Source of the DNA: Oegoconia quadripuncta
Taxonomy: Eukaryota; Arthropoda; Insecta; Lepidoptera; Autostichidae
Direction: 5' to 3'
NCBI GenBank assembly: GCA_949316235.1
Contig: OX438741.1
Coordinates: 22,844,324-22,908,323, forward strand
DNA length: 64,000 bases
Part shown: in pieces, positions 1 to 12,853 of the stretch
How the letters are laid out: the number at the start of each line of letters is the position of its first letter
Numbering within the stretch: position 1 is the first letter of the stretch
Program-made: the position numbers and the translations under genes
Notes under the pieces: model-generated
Database searches by the model: none
What the model saw: only the letters and a program-made list of their open reading frames with translations
Told to the model about the DNA's origin: nothing

Positions 1-954
1 ATCTATCAAACATTTGATTAAAAAACAGCTGAAGTAAGGATAATTTTTTTCTCTTTGAAGATTTTGACAGATAGTATAAGCCTGTTGTGACTATCAAACA
101 CTAATAAGGTAAAGTGGCATGAAGAGAGATTGCAATGACCACTCATCAGGGTCTGAACACGCTAGGGTCTGCCAGACTGTATAGCTATACGGTGACATTG
201 TGGGCTCTGAACCGAGCAACGAAGCTTTGTATGAAGTTTCCACACTAAGAGAGATTACATGTGTAGGCTTGATGTGTGGTCAATCGAATTAATTACGTCA
301 CTGACAATGAAATGGTCTTGGACATAAGGACTAGGTCTCATAATGACTTTAGTAGGTATCCAAAATCGCCAGGACTCAAAGTGAAGACATCTCAATTAAA
401 TTGGATTTTTGTGTTCCAGTTCTGTTGCTATACATCTTTTGTAAAATTAAATTTTTAAGTCACTGCATTCTAAATACGTAAGGCTCAAATTACTCAATCA
501 AGGGCCACACAAATTATCATCCTAATACACTCGCACTAATTATAATTATGGGTTGAATACATTAAGCAGGTGAGTCCAAGAAGGGCGTCTCGTATGTCTG
601 CGGGTTTTCCCACGCTAAGGTTCCTTCCGGACGCGGCGACCCGTGACGCTACCGTCTTAGGATGAAGCCAGAAAGTAAGCGTTTATTCGTCAAACAACGT
701 ACTAGGCATAATATGACACAGTGGGTTTGCAAATGTTACAATTAGTGAAAACTCTTTATAAGTAGGTGCCATTAACAATATACAGAAAAATAAACAAATG
801 TAGTAAAAAAATTCTAATGGCCACACTTACTGCGGTGATAACTTTTTACAGAAAAATATAAAGGTATAATTATAATAGTATAGTGATAATAAATCAGAAC
901 CGTCCACGATAGCTGTTAAGGACATTCGTTAAGCTATTTTTGAAATTGTTTTGT

Positions 955-1080
955 AATCCTCGCTAACTGCTGCTACCGCCCGCCTACTTTGTGGCGCATT
1001 ATCTGAACTGGCATCTTTCATGGCATCAGGCGCCATGACCCATGAGATACCACACTAACTTTACATTACATCCACATGAT
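955..1080. repeat. Diverged repeat, copy 1
   Basis: GCTACCGCCCGCCTACTTTG and CCATGACCCATGAGATACCA with ACACTAACTTTACATTACA. Relative at 1750-1850; a fragment (GCTGTTGCCGCTCGCTTCAT) also at about 1120. Confidence 0.55.
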
Positions 1081-1513
1081 CAACATGCTTGCATCATTCT
1101 TACTACTACTTGGTAAGCTGTTGCCGCTCGCTTCATGGCCTGAAGTCTAATCCAATCTTAATAATCTCTTATTGTCTACTACTCTAGCAGTACTTTACCC
1201 CATGCTCAACGTGTTGGCACAATTTATTTATTCACACGAAATCTTAACAGCATTTAAATATACAATTATATTTAACAATCAATATCTTTAATCTTGCATG
1301 CCAGATAATAAGATTTCATTACTGTCTGTATGTGTGATCCGGTAGCAAACTGATTCCAATACTAATGCACTATTACTGAAACAAATCAATGAGGATAAAA
1401 CCAGACAACTATACAGTCATTAAAGAAAATTAGTTTAAACATCTGTTACCTGCCAGTTCCTTTTCTGTCCCCATACCTACCTAAACACTTGTTTGCTGGA
1501 AACGCTAATTTTT

Positions 1514-1654
1514 CACTGTTATTCATAAAAACTGCAAGCAACTGATAAACCTATTTTTGTTAATAAGTTTTGTCTCATTCTTCAAAATAAGAGACAAAAC
1601 TTATTTTTACTAAAAAGGATTTATTAAATGTTTGTAGTTTTTATGAATAACATT
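1514..1654. mobile_element. Foldback MITE, about 140 bp
   Basis: Terminal inverted repeats TGTTATTCATAAAAACTGCAA (1517-1537) and its inverse (1632-1652) match at 20 of 21 bases. A second inner inverted pair (AATAAGTTTTGTCTC and GAGACAAAACTTATT) makes almost the whole element palindromic. No coding capacity. Confidence 0.82.
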
Positions 1655-1749
1655 GTTAGAGTATATATACACCTATATTGTGGGGATTTTTTATTGGTTG
1701 ATATAGATAGTTAAATATAGATACATTTTTATTGAATTCGGAAAAAATA

Positions 1750-1850
1750 ATGTCGCCGTCTCCGCCCGCTTCGTAGCCCACCGTATGACCCACGGCGCCT
1801 CTCATTGTCGACCTGTACCCATGAGGTGCCACACCAGTGTTACACCTCGC
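1750..1850. repeat. Diverged repeat, copy 2
   Basis: GCCGTCTCCGCCCGCTTCGT, TATGACCCACGGCGCC and CCATGAGGTGCCACACCAGT with GTTACACC correspond to the copy at 955-1080. Confidence 0.55.
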
Positions 1851-2230
1851 CCCCGCGCTATTTGAATAACAGTTCACGTTCGACCGACCGAGACCTCTGT
1901 GAATTTGTGCAATTATCTTGTTAATGTTGAAAAAATAAGGTAAAGACAGCGTGATTCCGTGACCGTCCTGTGATTCAGAAAATCGAGTTTAATATCAGAC
2001 TGAGAGCAATTGACTGTAATTGCGTACAACTAACGGAAGGATGACGCGCCAGCCATTGAAAGTGGTGCCTATATAACAATAACTAGTTCTTGCCCGTGAC
2101 TTCACTTACGTAGACAGAAATCGAAATTAATTGAATATTAAAGAATTTTACTGATTTAGAAAATCGGTGTTGTAATTGTAACTTCTTTACATACCTATGT
2201 CATTAACTTGACAGAGTTTCTCTATGTAGA

Positions 2231-2335
2231 TTTTTTTTGCATAACGGGTTAGCACCTGATGTTAAGTGAAGATGAGGCCGTCGGTGGAAACGTACCCGGA
2301 AACCCCATCTTAACCCCATAATAATGGGCTCTCAT
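2231..2335 (-). repeat. SINE family B, 3' fragment
   Basis: TTAGCACCTGATGTTAAGTG followed by AAGATGAGGCC and CCCGGAAACCCCATCTTA matches the 3' end of the family B copies at 22 and 42 kb, inverted. Confidence 0.75.
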
Positions 2336-4352
2336 GTGATTCACAGTAGCAATATCAAAATCAACTGGTGTTCCTTAGGACATTGTACTGTTGTAGAGGT
2401 TGATTCGCCAAATAGACCAAAAGCACCGATGATGTGTTTCTTTATGTCGAAATTTTGCAAGATTGTTGTACCTACTACCACTAGAGATATAAACCTCTAC
2501 AAGTTCTTCAGTTATGTACTAAATGGACATGTTGAAATATACCTAGAATGACCCAAACGAAATGGGACGACTGCTGAGCTAATTTCCATCTAAAAAGTTG
2601 TGTTTCAAATATTATTATATTTTTTTTATTTCACAGAACACGTGTAACTGCTATTGAAGGATGATGTGTAATTTCATTAGGAAGTATAAAAACTTCCATA
2701 CAATTCGTAGTTTAAATTATTATTATTGACAGTGTAATTTACATGAGAATTTAAAAAAATAAAAACTTTTGAACAATCAATAATAGAACGCCAACTTATT
2801 TGTTTGGGAATATATTCGGCTATATTTCGTTTGACCCATAAATTCCAAGACAATAAAACACAATCAATCATGCTATAATAACAAGTAATCAATAATGAAA
2901 TATGCAATGCTTGTTCACGATGTCAATATTTATGGCCTTGTGGAAACGTGGATGAAAAAGCGCGCGGGGTGACGGAAATGCTTGGAGTGGCGGCACACGA
3001 CGGAATGTCGTCTCGGGCGCAGGTGGTCGCCACCACTGATAAAACAGCTACACTTGATCAATTGTGAAGAGAATTAATTATATGTGATTTCTTATTAAAC
3101 TATTCCATATAAAGCACTCTGTGCTTGACATGAAGAAGATTGAAGAAAAATTCTGTACTGCACACAAATGACGTTACTCACAGCGAAACTATTTACTTAA
3201 AATCAAGTGTGTACTATGTTTAGTGTGGGTATAAAATCAGTGAAACAATTTACATAAAATGAAGTATATACAAGTGAAGACAAATAACTACAAAGAAATA
3301 TTGTTTATTCATAGTCGGAAAGAAATAATGACAATCTACACTAGAGAGGTAAAGTTGTTTGTATGAGTTAATCTCTGGATATACTGAAACCATTCTAAAA
3401 ATCTTTTCGCTAAAAGCAATACGCAATTAAATGACAAAGGCTCTGTTTTGACTAAATATGAATATTTGTTTCGGGATCCACGCGGACAAGTCGCGGTCTC
3501 TAAGCTATAATTTATGAAAAGAAGACTCTTTATTTCAATAAATTTAACCTATTTATTATTGTTATTGAAATATACACCTTTCCCATATGTAATTATAGAT
3601 GTTAATTACACGGTTGACATTTCTTAACTTAGTAACATTATTGCGCAGGCGGCCAATACTTATTAATTATAGACAACTTGCGTGAAATATCGTTCCTATA
3701 GCGGCAGGTGGGTGCAGGTGCTTGGAAATTACTAGTCAATTTAATTTCTGCAAACATTTTCCAAGCTCATCTTTTTATTTGACAGAAAATACTATTTAAT
3801 TTTTAAATTGCTCCTGTAGAGGCGTCTTAAAATATATTGCCTGTAAATTACGTAGTTTTCAACTGGAGGCAATTTATTACCAGATAGGTGATAATTCATA
3901 TACATTGCCATAGAAGTATAAAATAACTTCTTAATAACATAAAAACAGCTTATAGATACGAGTAAAATACCAGTTACCTATGACAATTAAAATTCCAAAC
4001 AAAATCAATGACGAACAACAATAATTTTTCACGCACCAAAATATTCATTTGTTTTTTATCAAATAGCTTTGGATTCGCAAACCATTTCGAAATTTAAATA
4101 AAATCTTCGACAAATTACCTCCGTGATTGCCATGTTTCGGAGTAAAAGTTTCATTTTAAAATACATCATAAATATGAATTTTCATTTTATAGTAATTTAT
4201 TCGGCCGCTAAACACGACAGATAAGGATTTATATACAAATTTGCTGGCTACTGCTCGCATGTAGGTATTTGACCAGTACAGGATTTTGCATTTATCTCGA
4301 AGATATGGGTATGACCTATCGTTTGTACTCTGTTATATGTAATATTTTGATG

Positions 4353-4510
4353 GAATCCTACTAATATTATAAATGCGAAAGTTTGGATGTTTGTTTGTTG
4401 TCAATCACGGCGAAACGGATGAACGGATTTGGATGAAAGTTGGTATCCTATAGGTACAATATACCCTGGATTAAGACATACACCCTTTCACGTGTGCACT
4501 TCTTTATATT
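4353..4510 (+). repeat. Lepidopteran 'TAATATTATAAATGCGAAAG' repeat (Helitron-like, Lep1 type)
   Basis: CTAATATTATAAATGCGAAAG, GGCGAAACGGATGAACGGAT and CCTGGATTAAGACATA are the signature of a repeat very common in Lepidoptera and described as a Helitron-like family. The 3' part is lost. Confidence 0.65.
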
Positions 4511-5366
4511 TCGAAGTTAAACCCTCATGTTATTTGAAGCATTAAATCTTTGAATATTTGGAACACCCAAAGGCTATTGATCACCCCATTTGGGATATAG
4601 AGTTTTACGTACCAAATAATTATAAAGTAAAACTTTATATGAACAACTTTATCGATAAATAAATTAACACACTTCAATTCAAAACGTATCGACAATTTGA
4701 TAAAAAGTTATACCTAAAAAAATTTCTCTATGTCCATAAAAATATAAAGATAGACCCACAATTTCATACATATATTTTCGATAATTTTACAAAAATAATA
4801 TTCAAAATTACCTGGCCGGTCTCTTGCAGACGGGCGGCATTGAACTTGTATAGAACACCTAAGGTTTTATATTCAAATCGTCGACGAACCTTGACTTTCC
4901 CATATTTATTTACACTTACTATTTACATAATTGGTTTCATTTACATTAATAATATGGTAGCTAGAAATAGGTACGATCTCTTCATTCTAAACGCTTCCCA
5001 CCAATCTGCATACACAAATCACGCCCGTGTTTATTATGTGTTACATGTAGGTATAGTTCATTTCATATTCACTGCTGATCACGTGACGAGTAGTTAAAAT
5101 ACCAGTAGATACACACTATGTAACGAAAGACGTGTCCTAAATGGGAATTAAGTCATAGGCAGATACATAAGCCTAATATGATAGCTAGAAGTCGTTGATA
5201 ATCATTTAGCGTTGGTTATTATTCTGACCACATACAAGATACGTATCGATATAAGACCCCTTATTCCCATATAGATTCAACACTAATATTTTCCTATTGG
5301 ACCTTTCCATGTAATATGCAATACACGGAGATTGCAATAATACAGCGAATAACATTAAGCTATTAT

Positions 5367-5612
5367 GACGACCAATTTGGTGTAGTGGTAAGAAACGCTG
5401 ACTGCTATACTAAAAGGTCGCGTGTTCGAATCCCGCTAGGGTCATAGTTTGTGTGATGAATGCGGACACATGTACCCAAGTTATGGATGTTTTCGTTATT
5501 ATTATCAACCATTTGATATCCATAATATACGCCTAGTTGCTTAATGTGGAACTAGATGACACTGTGTGTATGTCCAAGAATATTTATTTATTTATTTTTA
5601 TTTATTTATTTC
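5367..5612 (+). repeat. tRNA-derived SINE, family A
   Basis: Pol III-type head GACGACCAATTTGGTGTAGTGG (A box) and GTGTTCGAATCCC (B box), a body with ATGTTTTCG and CCATAATATACGCC, and an (ATTT)n tail. The A/B spacing is tRNA-like but there is no foldable complete tRNA. Confidence 0.85.
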
Positions 5613-7613
5613 ACCGCTTTCTGCAAGTTCTATCAGAATACCTAGAACAAAACTATCCCAGTTAGGATAGGGTTTCTGTTGCAGATTTTTAGTCAAATAA
5701 AAATGAATCTAATAAAATAAAATTTAAAATTTTTTGAAACAACACGTAGTTGATAAGAAAAGAAAAACTGAACTTCTTTGGTTTGCCCAAAGGGGTTCAT
5801 GTAAGGGGACAACATGGACGCGAACATAAATTGATCATATTGAGGAGTATGTTATAAAATGGCCAAGTTACATGTGATTTTATGTATGTTCTTATATGAA
5901 ATGGGGAACTGGATAATGTTTTATGTCACGTGAGATTGTAGTCAAACGCGAATCCAGTCAATCATAATTAAAAAAAAGTCATTAGGTAGACAGGAAATAC
6001 TCGGTCAATGGTACAGTAGATGGATCTAGCCCAGGCTCATGATCTCGCACAATAAAGGCGAACACTGCGGAGGTTATAACATTAATCATAGAGAGGGTTA
6101 GTCCAGATCATGTTATGCTCAAAGGTAATATGTTTTTAATACAAAGCAATTGAAATATTGACCTCAATCACATCTCTACTGGCATCTCTTATAGCAGTAA
6201 TATTTCCCTTCGGCCGCGTATGAAACCGATGATTCGTAACCAGTTTCGGTCGAAGAAGAAAACATCTTCTTATGATACCATGTTACTTGCCTTGATATTG
6301 TTTCTGTATGAAGTTGTAACATTCGTTATTCTTCTTGTTCGCAAGTTGATGGCAAAAACATCAAATTTGGTCTATTAATATGGATATTATTGCAAGCAAT
6401 GGCTGAGTAAGTAATAGCCAAAACAAATAGGTATGCAATAAAGATTCAAAAAAAGGTCAATGTCAAAAATGACAAGTGTCAATAATTTCTGAAAATTCAA
6501 AAACATAAAAATTCGAAAATTTAAATATTCAACTAATTTTGCTAGATTATGTTTATTACAATTTTTCGTTTTTTTTTTTACTTTTTAATTTGAAAATCAT
6601 CTCAACGGCAGCTTACGCCCGAAATACTACTCGGAACGGGATTATTACTGAATTGCAACCCCGAGTGTGCAAAGTATTGTTGGTGTGAAGTATAATTAGG
6701 CGACGTACGACTTTGCGACATGCCATTTGTTCGAAGCATTGTTTGTACAAAGTATTATATTTACTAAATTTCGATTTTGTTAATTAAAATTTCAAGGCAT
6801 TGCAGTTTTCTTCACCTGTTCTTAGTTGACAGTACATGAGATGCTCTACATGTCGCAAGAGCACTAAACAGTAAAATTGACATTCTAAACTTTGAGAATC
6901 CTTTTACTTTCTCAATGATCCATCATACTAAAGTTTCTTTAATATCAATGGAACCATCCCTAGAGTAAAGGTTCCAGCGCCGGTAGGAATGCGCGGGCGC
7001 AAAACTCTACCAATCAAATTAAAGAGCTCACATTTGTCATTGCAACTGGATGTTGTTCTTACAACATTTGGACTACCTACGGTAGCAAGAGTTGTTATGG
7101 TTTTAGCAATAATAGATATTCACTCTTATAACTAGACAGATGATTACAAATAGTACCATTTGTCAGTTTTATAGAACCATTGGCCGGTCAGTGTAGTCGG
7201 AAGTATGGTCCTGCCAGCACAATTTATAAGGGGCCATAGATAGCGACTGGACGAAGTTTCTCGTGTCTCAAATCTTGTCACTCTTCATAGTACAACATGA
7301 CAGATTAAGAAAATTTGCGTCATGTAATTGGTCTGAGATGACATGACTATTTCGACGGCGATATTCTTTTATTGTAAATACTAACAAAAGACGGAAAGAT
7401 ATAGTTTGCCATCGATCCACAGGGACAACATATGCTTTCTGGTCCAGATGTTATGTGTTCCGATGTCCTTTTCCATATAATAGATTAAATGTAGGAAAAT
7501 TTTCCAGGAAGCCCTTCAAATTATGTCCTACGAAGATACGGAGAAGTTTTAGTTGTATTGAAATAAAAGTCAGGTTGTTATATACATATATATACAATCA
7601 AAATATATACAAT

Positions 7614-7677
7614 CAAAATCAAATATATATATATTTGATTTTGAAATTGAGCTATATATATATATATAGCTCAATTT
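7614..7677. repeat. Two adjacent perfect AT-rich palindromes
   Basis: 7614-7643 (arm CAAAATCAAATATAT, 30 bp) and 7644-7677 (arm AAATTGAGCTATATATA, 34 bp) are both perfect and directly abut. Confidence 0.9.
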
Positions 7678-8787
7678 ATATATAATTACTATTCACATAA
7701 GTTATTTACATGGAACTATAGATTTATATTATTTATATGCTAATTTTTAAGATAAAAATATTTCGTTGTGGTCTTTTTCGTTTTTTTGAAACACAGTGAG
7801 GCACAGTGTTTTACATACCTATGTAAGTATGTAAATGTAAATATGTAAGTTTTTCTTTGTCATTTAAGGTTTGTAACTAAAGTATATGAATTAAGATTAT
7901 TATTATATTATTCCACAGACTCTATGCCGCATCCGCGAATCTTTCTCACTCGAGTTGTACTAACCGCGCTGAAGGGCTAATTCAGTATTAAGATATACCT
8001 ATTAAAATGACGAAAACGGTTTTTATGCAAGTTACATTCGTATTCGTATTTTTAAACGGACGTAAATCGTATATACACTCGACCGCATTTCAAGCGTAAT
8101 AATTGTGTTCATTTTAACTTCTATGACGCGTGAGATAAGAAAAATGTAAAGTCTACAGTTTTTCGTCAGACGTGCGGTCAACTGTACATAATGAAGTCAC
8201 GACCAACTCAAGATAGTTTTAAATAATTTTAATATGTTAATGTACTTTATAAAGTTAATATACCCATAAACAGGTAAAGGAGGATGAAATATATAACCGA
8301 TGATGGTTTCAGCTTTACATTCCATCATAAAAATTCATTTCATCATAAATTGACGTCTATTAAAGGAGTATCAATAAAGGGTTTTATTGCCGGCGCTAGC
8401 GCAACAGTAAACAGGCCATGGGAGGAACGTGAGCGGAATGGGGAATGGTATTGTCGATAGTTAGTAAAATAACTTGTGCAAGCATTGCACACGTGCACCT
8501 GTTCAAAGAGAATTGTTTGGAGTGAAGCGGGCGGCTAGGAGCTGGCTTAAAGGAGACAGTAACAATAAATTATAAAAAATTGTACCATATAACTTACGAG
8601 TACGAGACACGTTCCATTTTTTTATGTCTTGTCTTTGATAGTAAAAAGCTCTTGGTCACAGTCCATCGTTTTGAGTAATTTAGTTTGTGTAACAAAAATT
8701 TAAGCAAACCTAATTAATCGCGATGCATTTCATAATTTTCTTATACCAGAGCAACGAGCAAGCAGCCTGTGTGATTAGTAGTGATTA

Positions 8788-8987
8788 GGTACAGTCTGAA
8801 ACAGAGTAACCTACCTATACCGGCCTGCATAATACAAATTAAGTTTTGTCAGGAAATCATCGACGTTTCTGGATATTTTTTTAAATACTTGCAGCAATTA
8901 CTGAGTACTACAATATACCAAAAGTCCTTGATTGTATTATGCCGGGCTGTATAGGTTTATCTGTTTCATACTGTATCTACTACCGCC
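8788..8987. mobile_element. MITE, TACAGTCTGAAAC family, copy 1
   Basis: Ends TACAGTCTGAAACAGA and TCTGTTTCATACTGTA (inverted), inner pair ATAATACAAATTAAG / GTATTATGCCGGGC. The outer TA may be the target duplication of a Tc1/mariner-like MITE with CAGTCTGAAAC ends. Confidence 0.8.
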
Positions 8988-9747
8988 CATGACATTTGTA
9001 ACCTAAAAACAACTCTTTCAACCTCAAACACAGAGACCACATAAGCGTTGTCCACCTAAGAACTAAGAAATGCGCTTTTACCCGCTTTACTTTTTAATTT
9101 CCCTATCTTTCTTTATAAAGGAATACAATAATGCGGGCATTTACGCTTGGCGGTTTGCATTTGGCAAAGGGAAAGGCCTCATTACCTCATTATATCAGTC
9201 ACCAGACGGATAGGCACAGCTAAATATAGGCCTCTATCAATATCAATTCATCGAGCTGCAACCTGCTTGCTGCCATATCATCTTAATCCGCTGGAATATG
9301 ACTTTCGTTCTTCACGGAAAGAGGCCTACCATATTGTAAATAGAACACAATTGGAAAGTATTTCGAAACTTTTTCTGTACTATAAACAATATGGATCAGT
9401 GACAGTTAGGTTATGTATCTACCGGTGAGTTTTTTACCGTGAGAAAGAAATAGGGCATATTCTGTAAGTGAAATAGAAGGTATTGGCATAGGCAGTTTCA
9501 TTTTTTTTTAAACCATATTCGCATAAAGCGTTAATTGTGTAATTTGACGGGAGCCTATTCTTCATAATTACATCAATAAATTAAATAAAGAAAACTTGGA
9601 GAAAATATGAGTTCCAAATAAATATCGCATGATAGGAACCCTACGAATCCCGCCAGTCGCATATCAACACCGGAAACCGCGTGCGTTTTGAAAAAAAAAT
9701 AACTACCTATGCCAATAACTTCTATTTCTCTTACGACTACTTACTAT

Positions 9748-9997
9748 GACGACCGATTGGTGTAGTGGATAGTCACCCTATCAGCGAAACCAATGGTTTC
9801 AAGCAATAGGAATTGCGGGTTCGAATTCCGCGAGGGGTAAATGTTTGTATGATGAATACGAACATTTATTTCCGAGTCTTGGATGTTTCTACAAATATTT
9901 ATGTATGTTTATCCGTTATCTAGTATCCATAGCACAAGCTTTGCTTAGTTTGGGACTAGATGATTGGTGTAAATGTCCGAAATATTTTTTTTTTTTA
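9748..9997 (+). repeat. tRNA-derived SINE, family A
   Basis: Same head (GACGACCGATTGGTGTAGTG) and B box (GGGTTCGAATTCC), with a small internal insertion before the B box. Ends in a T-run rather than (ATTT)n. Confidence 0.85.
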
Positions 9998-10602
9998 CCT
10001 AATATGCCCTATTTTTTTCCTTGCGGTAAAAAAAACTCATCCGGTATATCTTATGGTGTTAAAAATTAAACCAAATACTTTTAGTTCAGATTTAAAGTGT
10101 GCTACATCTAGCTCGCACTAATTTAATCGGATCCACGATAGTGGGGAGATACATAAATATTGTAACATGTTTCTTCAGTAGTTTTACATAACAACTCAAC
10201 GTACATGTGACGGCTATTCTCATGTTACAAATGAATGAGGGCATGTAGTCATAACAAAAGTCTGAAGAGAGAAACAATGGCGGTACAGAGCCAAACGCTG
10301 TAACTGCATTTACAAACAAGTTCCGTGGCACGGATAGAGCAACAACAAACCTCCCAAATAACAAATGTAATTATAATATCTCTAAAATATTTACAAAAAA
10401 GCAAATTAAATAGTAGATTTCGCGCTCCCGCAACTATCGTAGCCCATTGGAAATTGCTTTGAAGAGTATAAAATTAATTTAAAAAAAAATATATAAAAAC
10501 CTGACTAAGGATATGAATATCTACGTGACATTAGTAATTTCAAGTTGACTGATGTTATTACTATATGACTATATGGCTTAGCTTGATTAATTTAATAATA
10601 AT

Positions 10603-10900
10603 CATCATCTAAGCCTGTAAATATCCAGGGATATTGGCCTTTACTTGTATATTGAGGGATTATGGGACATAGTTCACCACGCTGGCCCAATGCGGGTTGG
10701 GGACTTTACGTAGTTTAGAATTTTAATTTCGCAGGCATGCAGGTTTCCTCACGATGTTTTCCTTCACCGTTTAAGAGCAGTCGGATGCACATAAGTAATT
10801 AAATTTAAAAACTCATTGGCACATGACCTGCCAGGGAATCGAACCCGGACCTCCCAAATTGAGAGACCGCGTCTTAACCGCTGAGCCAGCGACGCTCTAT
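10603..10900 (-). repeat. tRNA-derived SINE, family C
   Basis: Inverted copy ending CTTAACCGCTGAGCCAGCGAC (head) with inverted B box GGGAATCGAACCCGGACC; body GGCATGCAGGTTTCCTCAC. Confidence 0.83.
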
Positions 10901-11442
10901 TAAATAATAATTTTTAATAATTTCATTTTAGCCTGTCAGTCATGCATGACACTCATGACTAAATGTGTGATACAAATTATTCCCCTACACAACCTATACT
11001 GGACCATATTTAGAGCAAATAAATATATTTCTTTCATATCATTTTCATTCAAATTCATTTAGTACCCTATAAAAAAACAATATGAAATAACTCAATTGTC
11101 AATATAATAGGTTCAAGGCGGCTGCCACTAGTTGGAAACGGAGAAACGAAGAACGGGTGCAGTGGCACACCCTGGGTTATGGCAGATGATAATTTCAAAG
11201 AAACACCTACACTAGAAATCACAAGTTACTAATCCCCTAAAAAGTACACTACTCGTTTCACTACAGACGCCCAGTCGATGGATGAGCTCATCCGCTGAGG
11301 TCATCCGAGGTGGATTAACGGCGAATGTTAATGAATCGTTTTAATTGGTTACCGCGATTACAGTTAAAGGGTTACGACTAATTACTTAACAAATTTGTTT
11401 AAACACTAAATTGAAGGTTTTGAGAAGTTATTTTAATACAAA

Positions 11443-11510
11443 AGCCGGCCAAGTGCGAGTTGGGACTCGGGAAATTAGTGTTCCGCACTAGCAGTTGTTT
11501 TACTCCAATT
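11443..11510. repeat. 'CCGGCCAAGTGCG' repeat fragment, copy 1
   Basis: AGCCGGCCAAGTGCGAGTTG then GTTCCGCACTAGCAG. Shared with 46870; a motif family frequent in Lepidopteran genomes. Confidence 0.55.
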
Positions 11511-12618
11511 CTAAAAGTAAACTTAATGTTCAACTACAAATTGATCAAGATTTTTTTCCTATAATCTAACGTTTTTCCAAATTAGGTATCTTTTATCTTT
11601 AATACCACACACACATCTTTCCACAAATAAGATATAAAACAGACAAAAGCGATGAATAAATGCGAGCTTTACTCCGAAAGAATTATCTATCAGCAAACCT
11701 TAGAGACAAATGTGTAAACTATATGGAGGCTCTACTCTCTAAGAGGACTCTACTTATACAACTTATACTTATATTAATTCTGTGCCGGAAACCATACGGC
11801 AAATTAATAGAAAATATTGTTTGTATATTAGGAGTAGACTTTTAAATGGAAAATATTGGCAGTTATACAATATTTTAGTAGGTATTTCGTCAATGAATAC
11901 CTAGTTGTAATATAATCAAAATAGCAATATATTGAAACAATGAGTTCATTGCAAAACGAATTTCCGATTCGAACAGCATTACGACAATTTTCTCCAATAA
12001 TACTTATTGTTGGAAAGGAAATGGGACGTTGTTGATAACGAGGCGGCCTTGTACAAAATACCACAATGACTTACTTGGATAATTTTCCCTTGTATTGTTA
12101 ATTATTAGAACAAAACATAGAGAATTTAAAACAAATACTTTTACTGGCGACCTTGGGGCATGCTATATTATGAACTACTTCAGACAAATATTTTTATATC
12201 CTACAAGAAAGTGTTAGATATAGTGAAATAAACGCTTTATTTTGGTATATTTAATAACCAATCAAAACTTCCTAACATGCCTAGCCACGAAGCTTCTATT
12301 TCGACAGTTTCCATGTTTTGTAAAGCATTAGGTACCACATAAAGTTTATCCAAAATATTTCATGTAAAAAAAAAACAAATCTCGCAACTAAAAGAACCGA
12401 GATGTCAGTGACGAAATAACAAAATCTTGAGGACGTATATGAAATTGCAGTTTGGAATATGGAATTGCTGCTGATTATTATTCGGTCCCATAATGCTCAA
12501 ATACAATTAGCGTAGTCAGTTACACTTGTAGGTTATTCAACCGTCTTATGTTTCGCAATGTCCTTTCCGTTTGTTTCCTTTAAAAAAAGAATGGGTTTTC
12601 CTCCTACATCACTATATT

Positions 12619-12853
12619 GACGACCGATTGGTGTAGTGGATAGTCACCCTATCAGCGAAATCAACGGTTGCGGGTTCGAATCCCGCGAGGGGTAAATATT
12701 TGTATGATGAATACGATTTATTCCCGAGTCTTGGATGTTTATATAAATATTTATGTATGTTTATCCGTTATCTAGTATCCATAACACAAGCTTTGCTTAG
12801 TTTGGACCAGATGATTGGTGTAAGTGTCCGAAATATTTATTTATTTATTTATG
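12619..12853 (+). repeat. tRNA-derived SINE, family A (best copy)
   Basis: Head GACGACCGATTGGTGTAGTG, B box GCGGGTTCGAATCCC, body TTCCCGAGTCTTGGATG, and tail (ATTT)n. This is the cleanest copy and shares almost all its length with 9748-9997. Confidence 0.88.

Larger units (their letters stand above)
1..5366. other. Gene-free left end
   Basis: AT-rich, no supported coding exon. It holds the foldback MITE, a diverged repeat pair, a SINE B fragment and a Lep1-type repeat, all listed. Two CG-rich islands stand out: 560-660 and 2950-3040; neither gives a recognisable product. Short ORFs have no domain. Confidence 0.6.

Noticed and set aside
12619..12690. tRNA gene candidates at SINE heads (also 14410, 52285, 53200, 54160)
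   Set aside because: A and B boxes are present, but cloverleaf arms do not pair properly and each is followed by a shared SINE body and tail.
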